This document shows positions 27,215 through 39,506 of a stretch of 64,000 nucleotides of DNA, piece by piece. Source of the DNA: Pseudomonas sp. LS1212 (lineage in GTDB: Bacteria > Pseudomonadota > Gammaproteobacteria > Pseudomonadales > Pseudomonadaceae); assembly GCF_024741815.1 (NCBI RefSeq), contig NZ_CP102951.1, positions 806,001-870,000 on the forward strand. The letters are read 5' to 3'. The notes under the pieces were generated by a model. That model was not told where the DNA came from, did not search any database, and saw nothing but the letters and a program-made list of their open reading frames with translations. Both the position numbers and the translations under genes were made by a program. The stretch's first letter is position 1. Each line of letters begins with the position of its first letter.

Positions 27215-28891
27215 TCAGCCGGTTTTTGCAGTAACGACCATCTTTTTGGCGTGGGCCAGGGATTCCTTGGTCAGATCGATGCCGCCGAGCATTCGCGCCA
27301 CTTCCTCGACCCGTTCGTTCTTGCCCAGGCTGGAAACAGCGGTGCGGGTAGCATCGCTGCCGCGGACCTTGTGCACGAACAGATGGTGGTGGCCCTGGGC
27401 GGCTACCTGGGGCAAGTGCGTGACCGTCAACACCTGGCCGCGCTCCCCGAGCCGGCGCAACAACTGGCCGACGATCTCTGCCGTCGGCCCGCCAATACCC
27501 ACGTCCACTTCATCGAATACCAGTGTTGGCACGCGTGAGGTTTGCGCGGTGATGACCTGGATCGCCAGGCTGATGCGTGACAGCTCGCCGCCGGATGCAA
27601 CCTTGGCCAGGGCCTTGAGCGGTTGCCCAGGATTGGCGCTGACCAGTAGTTCGACCTGTTCCAGGCCATTGGGGAGCAATTCGTTGCCGCTGTTGGGGTG
27701 CAGTTCAATGCTGAAGCGCCCGCCCGGCATGCCCAGGCGCTGGATTTCCACCTCCACGGCCGCGGCAAGCTGGGTTGCCGCTTGTTGGCGCAGCCCACTG
27801 AGTTCGCGGGCTATTTCCTGATAGTGGCGAGCATAGGCTGCAAGCTCGTCAGCCAGGCGCTCGATGGACTCGTCATTGGCATTCAGGGTTTCGATTTCAT
27901 CCAGCAGCTTCTGTTGCAGGCTGGCCACTTCGGTGGGGTGAATGCGGTGTTTGCGCGCCAGGGTATAAATGGTGTCCAGCCGCTCTTCGAGCTGCTGCAG
28001 GCGTGCCGGGTCTGCGTCGAAGTGGTCGAGGAAACGGTTGAGTTCACCGACTGCCTCTTCTACCTGGATCTGTGCGCTGGAGATCAGGTTGGCTGCCTCG
28101 CCCAGGGCTCCGGGTGCGTTATGCACGGCGGTGAGCCGGTTGAGGCTGACTGTCAGGGCGCTCAGCACGTTGCCTGAGTCGTTCTCGCTGCAATGATCGA
28201 TGACTAGCCGGCAAATACCGAACAAGGCTTCGGCATTGGTCAGGTTCTTGTGTTCCTGCTCCAGTTGTTCCAGTTCATTCTCGCCGAGCCCGAGGTTTTC
28301 CAGCTCTTCAAGCTGATAGCTGAGCAACTGATGGCGGGCCCGCTGTTCGTCACCGGAGTTGGACAGGCGGTCCAGCTCCAGGCGTGTCAGGCGCCAGCGC
28401 TGTGCAGCCAGCTGCACCTGGCGGGCAAGGTCGGTCGCCCCGGCATATTCGTCGAGCAGGCGGCGATGGGTGTCGGTCTTGAGCAGGGATTGGTGTTCAT
28501 GCTGGCTGTGAATATCGATCAGCAGCTCACCGAGCGCCTTCAGGTCGCCCAGCGGGCAGGGCGAGCCGTTGATATAGCCGCGCGAGCGCCCCTCGGCGGT
28601 GATGACCCGGCGCAATATGCACGGGCCGTCGTTGTCCAGGTCGCGCTCGGCCAGCCAGGCCCGGGCCTCGGGTATGTCGCCCAGGTCGAAGGTTGCGAGG
28701 ATGTCGGCCTTGTCCGCGCCGGGGCGCACCACGCCACTGTCGGCGCGGTCACCGAGGGTCAGGCCGAGGGCGTCGAGCATGATGGATTTGCCCGCACCGG
28801 TTTCACCGGTGATGACGCTCATTCCGCGAGCAAGTTCGAGGTCGAGGTGTTCGACGATGGCGTAATTGTGTACGGACAGGTGCACCAGCAT
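27215..28891 (-). CDS. recN: DNA repair ATPase RecN
   Basis: A 558-aa SMC-like protein. Walker A is GETGAGKS at 29-36, there is a long central coiled coil, and the C-terminal ABC signature LSRISLAI is followed by Walker B LVFDEVDVGIGGPTAEIVG. RecN acts early in double-strand break repair and is strongly SOS-induced; a LexA-box-like sequence lies just upstream. The start codon begins MLVHLSVHNYAIVEHLDLEL, the conserved family N terminus. Confidence 0.97.
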   Translation of the reverse strand: MLVHLSVHNYAIVEHLDLELARGMSVITGETGAGKSIMLDALGLTLGDRADSGVVRPGADKADILATFDLGDIPEARAWLAERDLDNDGPCILRRVITAEGRSRGYINGSPCPLGDLKALGELLIDIHSQHEHQSLLKTDTHRRLLDEYAGATDLARQVQLAAQRWRLTRLELDRLSNSGDEQRARHQLLSYQLEELENLGLGENELEQLEQEHKNLTNAEALFGICRLVIDHCSENDSGNVLSALTVSLNRLTAVHNAPGALGEAANLISSAQIQVEEAVGELNRFLDHFDADPARLQQLEERLDTIYTLARKHRIHPTEVASLQQKLLDEIETLNANDESIERLADELAAYARHYQEIARELSGLRQQAATQLAAAVEVEIQRLGMPGGRFSIELHPNSGNELLPNGLEQVELLVSANPGQPLKALAKVASGGELSRISLAIQVITAQTSRVPTLVFDEVDVGIGGPTAEIVGQLLRRLGERGQVLTVTHLPQVAAQGHHHLFVHKVRGSDATRTAVSSLGKNERVEEVARMLGGIDLTKESLAHAKKMVVTAKTG

Positions 28892-28914
28892 TGGGTGGCT
28901 CCCAGGCGTTAAGT

Positions 28915-28930
28915 CTGGTTATTTATACAG
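28915..28930 (-). promoter_or_regulatory. LexA (SOS) box of recN
   Basis: On the minus strand CTGTATAAATAACCAG fits CTG-N10-CAG with an AT-rich centre. It lies 24 bp upstream of the recN start, where SOS boxes normally overlap the promoter. Confidence 0.8.
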
Positions 28931-29039
28931 TGTTTTATTTGTGGCTGACAATGCCTCGACTTAGCTCGATTTGGTTATGACCAGGTTTTTTTTATTGCGC
29001 CTGGGCATGAAGCGAAATGGACTGCTTGTCACAAAGACC

Positions 29040-29067
29040 CTTGAACCTGAAATTTGCGACCCCATAT
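29040..29067 (+). promoter_or_regulatory. sigma-32 heat-shock promoter of grpE
   Basis: CTTGAAC (29040-29046), 13 bases, then CCCCATAT (29060-29067). This matches the sigma-32 consensus CTTGAAA/CCCCATNT with one change in the -35 element. The grpE start is 52 bp downstream. Confidence 0.88.
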
Positions 29068-29119
29068 AGCGGGCAGAAGCGCGAGTTCAGCTCGCTGACG
29101 TAATTGAAAGGAGAGATCT

Positions 29120-29689
29120 ATGGCTGACGAACAGACTCTGGATACGCAGAATCCTGACGCTAATGAGGCTGCCGAAACCACTGGCGGTGACGACCTGGTC
29201 ACGCGCGTACAAGTGCTCGAAGAACAGCTGGCGGCCGCAAAGGACCAAGCCTTGCGTGTAGCGGCTGATTTGCAGAACGTCCGCCGCCGTGCCGAGCAGG
29301 ATGTCGAGAAAGCGCACAAGTTCGCTCTGGAAAAGTTCGCCGGCGACCTGCTGCCGGTCATTGACAGCCTCGAGCGCGGCCTGGAGCTGTCCAACCCGGA
29401 CGACGAAAACATTCGCCCGATGCGCGAAGGCATCGAGCTTACCTTGAAGATGTTCCAGGACACTCTCAAGCGTTACAACCTCGAAGCACTGGATCCGCAC
29501 GGTGAACCGTTCAACGCCGAACACCACCAGGCGATGGCCATGCAGGAAAGTGCCGAAGTCGAGCCCAACAGCGTGCTCAAGGTTTTCCAGAAGGGCTATC
29601 AGCTCAATGGTCGCCTGCTGCGCCCGGCCATGGTCGTGGTCAGCAAGGCTCCGGCGCCGGTTTCGCCTTCGATCGACGAGAAGGCTTGA
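29120..29689 (+). CDS. grpE: nucleotide exchange factor GrpE
   Basis: A 189-aa protein with an acidic N terminus, a long helix (about 35-80, RVQVLEEQLAAAKDQALRVA, DLQNVRRRAEQDVEKA) and the C-terminal beta domain ending with the conserved VFQKGYQLNGRLLRPAMVVV. It releases ADP from DnaK. The start ATG 29120 has AAAGGAG upstream. It heads the heat-shock cluster grpE-dnaK-dnaJ. Its stop codon lies inside the -35 element of the dnaK promoter. Confidence 0.97.
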   Translation: MADEQTLDTQNPDANEAAETTGGDDLVTRVQVLEEQLAAAKDQALRVAADLQNVRRRAEQDVEKAHKFALEKFAGDLLPVIDSLERGLELSNPDDENIRPMREGIELTLKMFQDTLKRYNLEALDPHGEPFNAEHHQAMAMQESAEVEPNSVLKVFQKGYQLNGRLLRPAMVVVSKAPAPVSPSIDEKA

Positions 29690-29712
29690 AATCAGCCGAA
29701 CGGCCCCCATTT
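29685..29712 (+). promoter_or_regulatory. sigma-32 heat-shock promoter of dnaK
   Basis: CTTGAAA (29685-29691), 13 bases, CCCCATTT (29705-29712) is a perfect match to the consensus. The grpE stop TGA is part of the -35 hexamer region, so grpE coding sequence constrains the promoter. Confidence 0.93.
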
Positions 29713-29790
29713 AGGTGTCAAGCGTTTAAGTGCTACCGCAGTTAGCCACCACTGCTGCGGCAACCAAATTCAAGTTTCGGGAGAGTGAAC

Positions 29791-31707
29791 ATGGGCAAAA
29801 TCATTGGTATCGACCTGGGGACCACCAACTCCTGCGTCTCCATTCTGGAAAACGGCAACGTCAAGGTTATCGAGAACGCCGAAGGCGCTCGTACCACGCC
29901 GTCGATCATCGCTTACGCCAACGATGGCGAGATCCTGGTCGGTCAGTCCGCCAAGCGTCAGGCTGTGACCAACCCGCACAACACTCTGTATGCAGTGAAG
30001 CGTCTGATCGGCCGTCGTTTCGACGAAGAAGTCGTACAGAAAGACATCCAGATGGTCCCTTACAAGATCGTCAAGGCTGACAACAACGACGCCTGGGTAG
30101 AAGTGAACGGCCAGAAAATGGCGCCGCCACAAATCTCGGCTGAAATCCTGAAAAAGATGAAGAAAACCGCCGAAGACTATCTCGGCGAAGCAGTGACCGA
30201 AGCGGTCATCACCGTACCTGCCTACTTCAACGACAGCCAGCGTCAAGCAACCAAGGACGCCGGTCGTATCGCTGGTCTGGATGTAAAACGCATCATCAAC
30301 GAACCGACCGCTGCTGCTCTGGCGTACGGCATGGACAAGGCCAAGGGCGATCACACCGTGATCGTTTACGACCTGGGTGGCGGTACCTTCGACGTATCGG
30401 TGATCGAGATCGCTGAAGTCGACGGCGAGCACCAGTTCGAAGTACTGGCTACCAACGGCGACACCTTCCTCGGTGGTGAAGACTTCGACATCCGTCTGAT
30501 CGACTACCTCGTGGACGAGTTCAAGAAAGAAAGCGGCATGAACCTCAAGGGTGACCCGCTGGCCATGCAGCGCCTGAAAGAATCCGCTGAAAAAGCCAAG
30601 ATCGAGCTGTCTTCGAGCCAGCAGACCGACGTCAACCTGCCGTACATCACTGCAGACGCTACCGGTCCGAAGCACCTGAACGTGAAGATCTCCCGCGCCA
30701 AGCTGGAATCGCTGGTCGAAGACCTGGTTCAGCGCACCATCGAGCCTTGCCGCATCGCCATGAAAGACGCCGGTATCGACTCCAGCAAGATCGATGACGT
30801 GATCCTGGTCGGCGGTCAGACCCGTATGCCGCTGGTTCAGAAGCTGGTAACCGATTTCTTCGGTAAAGAAGCTCGTAAAGACGTCAACCCGGACGAAGCT
30901 GTTGCCATGGGTGCTGCTATCCAGGGCGCCGTACTGGCTGGTGACGTGAAAGACGTTCTGCTGCTCGACGTCAGCCCGCTGACCCTGGGTATCGAAACCA
31001 TGGGTGGCGTGATGACTGCGCTGATCGAGAAGAACACCACTATCCCGACCAAGAAGTCGCAGGTGTTCTCCACTGCCGACGACAACCAGAGCGCCGTGAC
31101 CATTCACGTGCTGCAGGGCGAGCGCAAGCAAGCGGCCCAGAACAAGTCCCTGGGCAAGTTCGACCTGGCCGAGATTCCGCCGGCTCCGCGTGGCGTGCCG
31201 CAAATCGAAGTAACCTTTGACATCGACGCCAACGGTATCCTGCACGTAGGTGCCAAGGACAAGGCGACTGGCAAGCAGCAGTCGATCGTGATCAAGGCCA
31301 ACTCCGGTCTGTCTGAAGAAGAAATTCAACAGATGGTTCGCGACGCTGAAGTCAACGCCGAGGAAGACCGCAAGTTCGAAGAGCTGGCGAGCGCCCGCAA
31401 CCAGGGTGATGCCTTGGTTCACTCGACGCGCAAGATGGTCGTCGATGCCGGTGACAAAGTGACTGCCGAAGAGAAAACCGCGATCGAAGCGGCCGTCGTT
31501 GCCCTGGAAGCTGCCATCAAAGGCGACGACAAGGCTGCGATCGATGCCAAGGTCGAGGAGCTGTCCAAGGTGTCTGCGCCTGTCGCGCAGAAGATGTATG
31601 CCGAGCAGGCGGAAAAGCCTGAAGCCGCTGCCAAACCTGCTGAAGAAGCCGGCAAGCACGATGACGTCGTCGACGCTGAGTTCGAAGAAGTCAAAGAAAA
31701 CAAGTAA
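29791..31707 (+). CDS. dnaK: Hsp70 chaperone DnaK
   Basis: A 638-aa protein. The nucleotide-binding domain opens MGKIIGIDLGTTNSCVSILE, with phosphate-binding loop YDLGGGTFDVSV at about 195. The linker DVLLLDVSPLTLG at about 390 leads to the substrate-binding beta domain and lid, ending in the EEVDI-like acidic tail (FEEVKENK). The start is ATG 29791 after a GGGAG site; the in-frame GTG two codons earlier is less likely. It has its own sigma-32 promoter and is followed by dnaJ. Confidence 0.98.
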   Translation: MGKIIGIDLGTTNSCVSILENGNVKVIENAEGARTTPSIIAYANDGEILVGQSAKRQAVTNPHNTLYAVKRLIGRRFDEEVVQKDIQMVPYKIVKADNNDAWVEVNGQKMAPPQISAEILKKMKKTAEDYLGEAVTEAVITVPAYFNDSQRQATKDAGRIAGLDVKRIINEPTAAALAYGMDKAKGDHTVIVYDLGGGTFDVSVIEIAEVDGEHQFEVLATNGDTFLGGEDFDIRLIDYLVDEFKKESGMNLKGDPLAMQRLKESAEKAKIELSSSQQTDVNLPYITADATGPKHLNVKISRAKLESLVEDLVQRTIEPCRIAMKDAGIDSSKIDDVILVGGQTRMPLVQKLVTDFFGKEARKDVNPDEAVAMGAAIQGAVLAGDVKDVLLLDVSPLTLGIETMGGVMTALIEKNTTIPTKKSQVFSTADDNQSAVTIHVLQGERKQAAQNKSLGKFDLAEIPPAPRGVPQIEVTFDIDANGILHVGAKDKATGKQQSIVIKANSGLSEEEIQQMVRDAEVNAEEDRKFEELASARNQGDALVHSTRKMVVDAGDKVTAEEKTAIEAAVVALEAAIKGDDKAAIDAKVEELSKVSAPVAQKMYAEQAEKPEAAAKPAEEAGKHDDVVDAEFEEVKENK

Positions 31708-31761
31708 GTATTGCTTGTTGTCGGCCGGTTCACCGCATTCTTGCGGTGACTGGTAGGATGT

Positions 31762-31797
31762 CGCCGCGCGGGGGCTTGCTCCCGCGTTGGCGCGTCT
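31762..31797. repeat. GC-rich REP-like hairpin in dnaK-dnaJ gap
   Basis: The block CGCGGGGGCTTGCTCCCGCG forms a strong short-loop hairpin resembling Pseudomonas REP elements. It lies within the 192-bp gap between dnaK and dnaJ, where it may attenuate read-through and lower dnaJ output relative to dnaK. Confidence 0.6.
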
Positions 31798-31899
31798 GGA
31801 ATACCCGAATTTTTACAGCATTTGACTGGGTTTCAATGCTGGCGGCACCCCGCGGAATGCGTAGAGGTTTGCCGAACGTCCTCAAGAGTGCAAAGACTT

Positions 31900-33024
31900 A
31901 TGGCAAAGCGTGACTATTACGAGGTTCTGGGTGTCGAGCGCGGCTCGACCGAGGCTGACCTGAAAAAGGCCTACCGTCGCCTCGCGATGAAACACCACCC
32001 TGACCGTAACCCTGATGACAAGGCTTCGGAAGATAAATTCAAGGAGGCCAACGAGGCCTATGAAGTTCTGTCCGATGCGAGCAAGCGCGCAGCTTACGAC
32101 CAGTATGGTCATGCTGGCGTAGATCCGAGCATGGGCGGTGGCGGTGCCGGTTTCGGTGGCGCCAACTTCTCCGACATCTTCGGCGATGTCTTCAGTGATT
32201 TCTTTGGTGGTGGTCGTGGCGGTTCTCGTGGCGGCGCTCAGCGCGGCAGTGACCTGCGCTACACCCTGGAGCTGAACCTGGAAGAGGCCGTGCGCGGTAC
32301 CACGGTGAATATCCGTGTTCCGACGCTGGTCAACTGCAAGCCGTGCGACGGTTCCGGTGCCAAGAAAGGCTCTGCTCCGGTCACCTGCTCCACCTGTGGT
32401 GGTATCGGTCAGGTTCGCATGCAGCAAGGTTTTTTCTCGGTGCAGCAGACCTGCCCGCGCTGCCATGGCCAGGGTAAGGTCATCTCTGACCCTTGCGATT
32501 CCTGCCACGGCGAAGGCCGGGTCGAAGAGTACAAGACGCTGTCGGTGAAAGTGCCGGCCGGCGTCGATACCGGTGATCGCATTCGTCTCTCCGGCGAGGG
32601 CGAGGCAGGCACCCAGGGTGGCCCGACCGGCGACCTGTATGTGGTGATCAGCGTCCGTGAGCACGCGATTTTCCAACGCGATGGCAAGCATCTGTACTGC
32701 GAAGTACCGATCAGCTTCACTGACGCGGCATTGGGTGGTGAGCTCGAAGTGCCGACCCTCGATGGTCGGGTCAAGCTGAAGATTCCGGAAGGCACCCAGA
32801 CCGGCAAGCAGTTCCGCCTGCGTGGCAAGGGTGTTGCCCCTGTGCGTGGCGGCGGCGCCGGCGATCTGATGTGCCGGGTCGCGGTCGAAACGCCGGTCAA
32901 CCTGAATCGTCGTCAGCGTGAAATGCTGGAAGAATTCCGTGCTTCGCTGGAAGGCGACAGCTCGCATTCGCCCAAGGCCAGTGGCTGGTTCGAAGGTGTG
33001 AAGCGTTTCTTCGGCGATTTGTAA
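31900..33024 (+). CDS. dnaJ: Hsp40 co-chaperone DnaJ
   Basis: A 374-aa type I DnaJ. It has a J domain with HPD at about 33-35, and a Gly/Phe-rich linker (GGGGAGFGGANFSDIFGD). Four zinc motifs of the CxxCxGxG type follow (CKPCDGSG, CSTCGGIG, CPRCHGQG, CDSCHGEG), then two C-terminal client-binding domains. The start ATG 31900 matches the conserved MAKRDYYEVLGV; the longer open frame upstream is not coding. Confidence 0.98.
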   Translation: MAKRDYYEVLGVERGSTEADLKKAYRRLAMKHHPDRNPDDKASEDKFKEANEAYEVLSDASKRAAYDQYGHAGVDPSMGGGGAGFGGANFSDIFGDVFSDFFGGGRGGSRGGAQRGSDLRYTLELNLEEAVRGTTVNIRVPTLVNCKPCDGSGAKKGSAPVTCSTCGGIGQVRMQQGFFSVQQTCPRCHGQGKVISDPCDSCHGEGRVEEYKTLSVKVPAGVDTGDRIRLSGEGEAGTQGGPTGDLYVVISVREHAIFQRDGKHLYCEVPISFTDAALGGELEVPTLDGRVKLKIPEGTQTGKQFRLRGKGVAPVRGGGAGDLMCRVAVETPVNLNRRQREMLEEFRASLEGDSSHSPKASGWFEGVKRFFGDL

Positions 33025-33037
33025 AAGGAAGTAGGGC

Positions 33038-33841
33038 ATGCGACGTATAGCTGTGATGGGCGCTGCAGGGCGCATGGGCAAGACCCTGATCGAAGCAATT
33101 CAGCAAACGCCGGGCGCCGGCCTGACGGCTGCAGTGGATCGTCCCGACAGTACGCTGGTCGGCGCCGATGCTGGTGAATTGGCCGCGCTGGGACGTATTG
33201 GTGTGCCGCTTTCGGGCGACCTGGACCGGGTGGTCGATGAATTCGATGTGTTGATCGACTTCACGCACCCTTCGGTGACCCTGAAGAACCTGGCGTTCTG
33301 CCGCAAGGCTGGCAAGGCCATGATCATCGGTACCACGGGTTTCAGCGTTGAAGAGAAACAGCTCCTGGCCGAGGCTGGCAAGGAGATCCCGATTGTGTTC
33401 GCGGCGAACTTCAGCGTTGGCGTCAATCTGTGCCTGAAGCTGCTCGACACGGCGGCGAGAGTGCTCGGCGATGAAGTCGATATCGAAATCATCGAAGCGC
33501 ATCACCGTCACAAAGTGGATGCGCCTTCGGGTACTGCCTTGCGCATGGGTGAAGTGGTTGCCCAGGCACTGGGGCGCAACCTGCAGGAAGTGGCGGTCTA
33601 CGGTCGTGAGGGTCAGACCGGTGCGCGTGACCGGCAGACCATCGGCTTTGCCACGGTGCGTGCCGGTGACGTGGTCGGCGATCACACCGTGCTGTTCGCA
33701 GCCGATGGCGAGCGCGTCGAGATCACCCACAAGGCTTCGAGCCGCATGACCTTCGCCAAGGGTGCTGTTCGTGCGTCGCTGTGGCTCGAGGGTCGTGCGC
33801 CGGGTCTGTACGACATGCAGGATGTGCTCGAGCTGCGCTGA
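33038..33841 (+). CDS. dapB: 4-hydroxy-tetrahydrodipicolinate reductase
   Basis: A 267-aa enzyme of lysine/diaminopimelate synthesis. The NAD(P)H-binding loop is VMGAAGRMGK at about 5-14. The catalytic motif EAHHRHKVDAPSGTAL (about 155-170) holds the catalytic His and Lys. It follows dnaJ by 13 bp with an AAGGAAG site and so can be co-transcribed with the chaperone genes, the standard Pseudomonas order. Confidence 0.97.
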   Translation: MRRIAVMGAAGRMGKTLIEAIQQTPGAGLTAAVDRPDSTLVGADAGELAALGRIGVPLSGDLDRVVDEFDVLIDFTHPSVTLKNLAFCRKAGKAMIIGTTGFSVEEKQLLAEAGKEIPIVFAANFSVGVNLCLKLLDTAARVLGDEVDIEIIEAHHRHKVDAPSGTALRMGEVVAQALGRNLQEVAVYGREGQTGARDRQTIGFATVRAGDVVGDHTVLFAADGERVEITHKASSRMTFAKGAVRASLWLEGRAPGLYDMQDVLELR

Positions 33842-34019
33842 GAGCTGTTACACTGACGGGGTTCGGTGGTCGATTGCGCTACCGAACCCTCGGTTTATAC
33901 CGCTTGGCGATGTCCTGTCGCATTCTCATGCCTTTCAGGCTCATTAGCGGTGGACCCAAAAAGCATTTTTCTGTAAGCTACAGCTTTAGTGTGTCCACTA
34001 AAAGCGCGCAGATAATTCG

Positions 34020-34112
34020 ATGAAGAAGCGGGGTGACGTGTCTATACGTCATTCCGCTTTTTTGCAACCTGCGATCGCCCTTTCAGGCTTTATTTACGGG
34101 AGGTCTTCTTGA
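34020..34112 (+). CDS. possible carA leader peptide ORF (30 aa)
   Basis: ATG 34020 opens MKKRGDVSIRHSAFLQPAIA and ends at a TGA (34110-34112) that overlaps the TTG start of carA. The first half spans an intrinsic terminator hairpin (34026-34063). Translation of this ORF would melt that hairpin and then couple to carA. It is a candidate attenuator leader; there is no strong ribosome site upstream (ATAATTCG), and expression is unproven. Confidence 0.45.
   Translation: MKKRGDVSIRHSAFLQPAIALSGFIYGRSS
34026..34063 (+). terminator. intrinsic terminator/attenuator upstream of carA
   Basis: AAGCGG plus GGTGACGT pairs with ACGTCATT plus CCGCTT across a six-base loop, followed by a run of six T. It ends 45 bp before the carA start, after the dapB gene and inside the leader ORF, so it can separate the dnaJ-dapB transcript from carAB or act as an attenuator. 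Confidence 0.8.
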
Positions 34113-35245
34113 CTAAGCCAGCCATACTCGCCCTTGCTGATGGCAGCATTTTTCGCGGCGAAGCCATTGGAGCCGACGGTCAAACCGTTGGTGAGGTGGT
34201 GTTCAACACCGCAATGACCGGCTATCAGGAAATTCTTACCGATCCTTCCTACGCCCAACAGATCGTTACCCTGACCTATCCGCATATCGGCAACACGGGT
34301 ACCACGCCAGAAGACGCTGAGTCCAATCGCGTCTGGTCGGCGGGTCTGGTGATTCGCGACCTGCCACTGGTCGCGAGCAACTGGCGTAACACGATGTCCC
34401 TTTCCGACTACCTGAAAGCCAACAACGTCGTGGCCATTGCCGGTATCGACACCCGTCGCCTGACTCGCATTCTGCGTGAAAAAGGTGCTCAAAACGGTTG
34501 CATCATGGCGGGTGACAACATTTCCGAGGAAGCGGCGCTTGAAGCTGCTCGCGGTTTCCCTGGCCTGAAGGGCATGGACCTGGCCAAGGTCGTCAGCACC
34601 GAGAAGAGCTACGAGTGGCGCTCCAGTGTCTGGAACCTGAAGACCGACAGCCATCCGACCATTGAAGCGTCCGAGCTGCCGTATCACGTGGTCGCTTATG
34701 ACTACGGCGTCAAGGTCAATATCCTGCGCATGCTGGTCGAGCGCGGTTGCCGCCTGACCGTGGTGCCGGCGCAAACGCCTGCCAGCGAAGTGCTCGCCCT
34801 CAACCCCGATGGCGTGTTCCTGTCCAACGGCCCTGGCGACCCCGAGCCGTGCGACTACGCCATCCAGGCAATCAAGGACGTCCTCGAGACCGACATCCCG
34901 GTGTTCGGTATCTGCCTGGGTCACCAGCTGCTGGCCCTGGCCTCCGGCGCCAAGACCGTGAAAATGGGTCATGGCCACCACGGTGCCAACCACCCGGTGC
35001 AGGACCTGGGCACTGGTGTTGTGATGATCACCAGCCAGAACCACGGTTTTGCGGTCGATGAAGCAACTCTGCCAGGCAACGTGCGCGCCATTCACAAGTC
35101 GCTGTTCGACGGCACCCTGCAGGGTATCGAACTGACCGACAAGAGCGCCTTCAGCTTCCAGGGTCACCCTGAAGCCAGCCCGGGCCCGAACGATGTGGCG
35201 CCGCTGTTCGACCGTTTCATCGACGCCATGGCCAAGCGGCGCTGA
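34109..35245 (+). CDS. carA: carbamoyl-phosphate synthase small subunit
   Basis: A 378-aa glutaminase subunit. The N-terminal CPSase domain is followed by a class I amidotransferase domain, with catalytic Cys at about 268 in VFGICLGHQ and the His/Glu pair in SFQGHPEASPGP. It supplies ammonia to CarB for arginine and pyrimidine synthesis. It starts with TTG 34109 behind a GGGAGG site; the leader ORF stop overlaps this start. Confidence 0.97.
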   Translation: MTKPAILALADGSIFRGEAIGADGQTVGEVVFNTAMTGYQEILTDPSYAQQIVTLTYPHIGNTGTTPEDAESNRVWSAGLVIRDLPLVASNWRNTMSLSDYLKANNVVAIAGIDTRRLTRILREKGAQNGCIMAGDNISEEAALEAARGFPGLKGMDLAKVVSTEKSYEWRSSVWNLKTDSHPTIEASELPYHVVAYDYGVKVNILRMLVERGCRLTVVPAQTPASEVLALNPDGVFLSNGPGDPEPCDYAIQAIKDVLETDIPVFGICLGHQLLALASGAKTVKMGHGHHGANHPVQDLGTGVVMITSQNHGFAVDEATLPGNVRAIHKSLFDGTLQGIELTDKSAFSFQGHPEASPGPNDVAPLFDRFIDAMAKRR

Positions 35246-35375
35246 TTGCGCGCCTTGAAAATGTAGCGCGAAGGCGCCCGAGGGCGGCCCCGGTAAACCC
35301 GGCGGTCCCCTTCGGCTGCCTCAGAGATTGATCAAGACGGCTTGCCGACTGACCTGCGGATTTGAGTGACAACCC

Positions 35376-38593
<3,218 letters not shown>

Positions 38594-38597
<4 letters not shown>

Positions 38598-39070
38598 ATA
38601 AATACCCAATGACCGTCCAGGGCGCTCGCGCCCTGGAAGAAGAATTGACTCACCTGACCAAGGTCGTTCGTCCGAAGCTCAGCCAGGACATCGGTACCGC
38701 TCGCGAGCTGGGTGACCTCAAGGAAAACGCCGAATACCACGCTGCTCGCGAGCAGCAGGGTATGGTCGAGGCGCGTATCCGCGATATCGAAGGCCGGCTG
38801 CAGAACGCGGTGGTGATTGATGTCACCAACATCGAGCCCACCGGCAAGGTGATCTTCGGTACCACGGTCGAAATCGCAAACGTCGAAACCGACGAGCGTC
38901 TGAAATATCAGATCGTCGGTGAAGATGAGGCTGACATCAAACTCGGTAAGCTTTCCGTTGGCTCGCCCATCGCCCGTGCCTTGATTGCCAAGGAAGAGGG
39001 CGATGTGGTGGCGGTGAAAACGCCAAGCGGTGTAATCGAGTACGAGATTGTCGAAGTCAACCACATTTAG
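38594..39070 (+). CDS. greA: transcription elongation factor GreA
   Basis: A 158-aa protein with the N-terminal coiled coil (GARALEEELTHLTKVVRPKL, ENAEYHAAREQQG; acidic tip Asp/Glu at about 41-44) and a C-terminal FKBP-like domain. It rescues backtracked RNA polymerase. It overlaps carB by ATGA, so it is translationally coupled in the carA-carB-greA operon. Confidence 0.97.
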
Positions 39071-39494
39071 AAAACGGCGCCCGCTGCAGGTGGGCGCGAT
39101 GATCTGGCAGCTGACCCAGGTACTCTGGGTCGGAGGCCTGTGGGTCCTGCACTTCGGTTTGTTGCCTGCATTGGCGTATGTTGGCCTGGCACCCTTGCTG
39201 GTTGAGGATGTCGGACGGCAGGTCAGTATGTTGCTGGTGGCTTTCGCCGCGTTCTGCGGTGGCCTGCAGGCGCTGGTGCTGGTTCAGGCCAAAGGATTGT
39301 CCAGCCTGTGGCGGGACATGCGAGGACAGTTGCTGTTGATGGCGATGGTGGCCATTGTCGCGTACTTCGCGCTGTATGCCGGGGTGCCGCAAGCGTTGCG
39401 CTGGCAGCTGTTCTGCTATCTGGTTCTGGGGCTCACCGGCCTGTTGCTGGTGTTGCAACCGGTACCGGGCAGGGCGCGCCTGGCGCGCCACTGA
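39048..39494 (+). CDS. DUF4149 membrane protein
   Basis: Up to 148 aa with four hydrophobic segments (WQLTQVLWVGGLWVLHFGLL; VSMLLVAFAAFCGGLQALVL; LLLMAMVAIVAYFALYA; LFCYLVLGLTGLLLVL). The pattern is that of DUF4149 proteins found downstream of greA in Pseudomonas. The start is uncertain: TTG 39048 keeps a basic N terminus (RKRRPLQ) but overlaps greA by 23 bases, while GTG 39090 or ATG 39099 are shorter options. Function is unknown. Confidence 0.75.
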   Translation: MSKSTTFRKRRPLQVGAMIWQLTQVLWVGGLWVLHFGLLPALAYVGLAPLLVEDVGRQVSMLLVAFAAFCGGLQALVLVQAKGLSSLWRDMRGQLLLMAMVAIVAYFALYAGVPQALRWQLFCYLVLGLTGLLLVLQPVPGRARLARH

Positions 39495-39506
39495 ACGGAG
39501 CCAACA

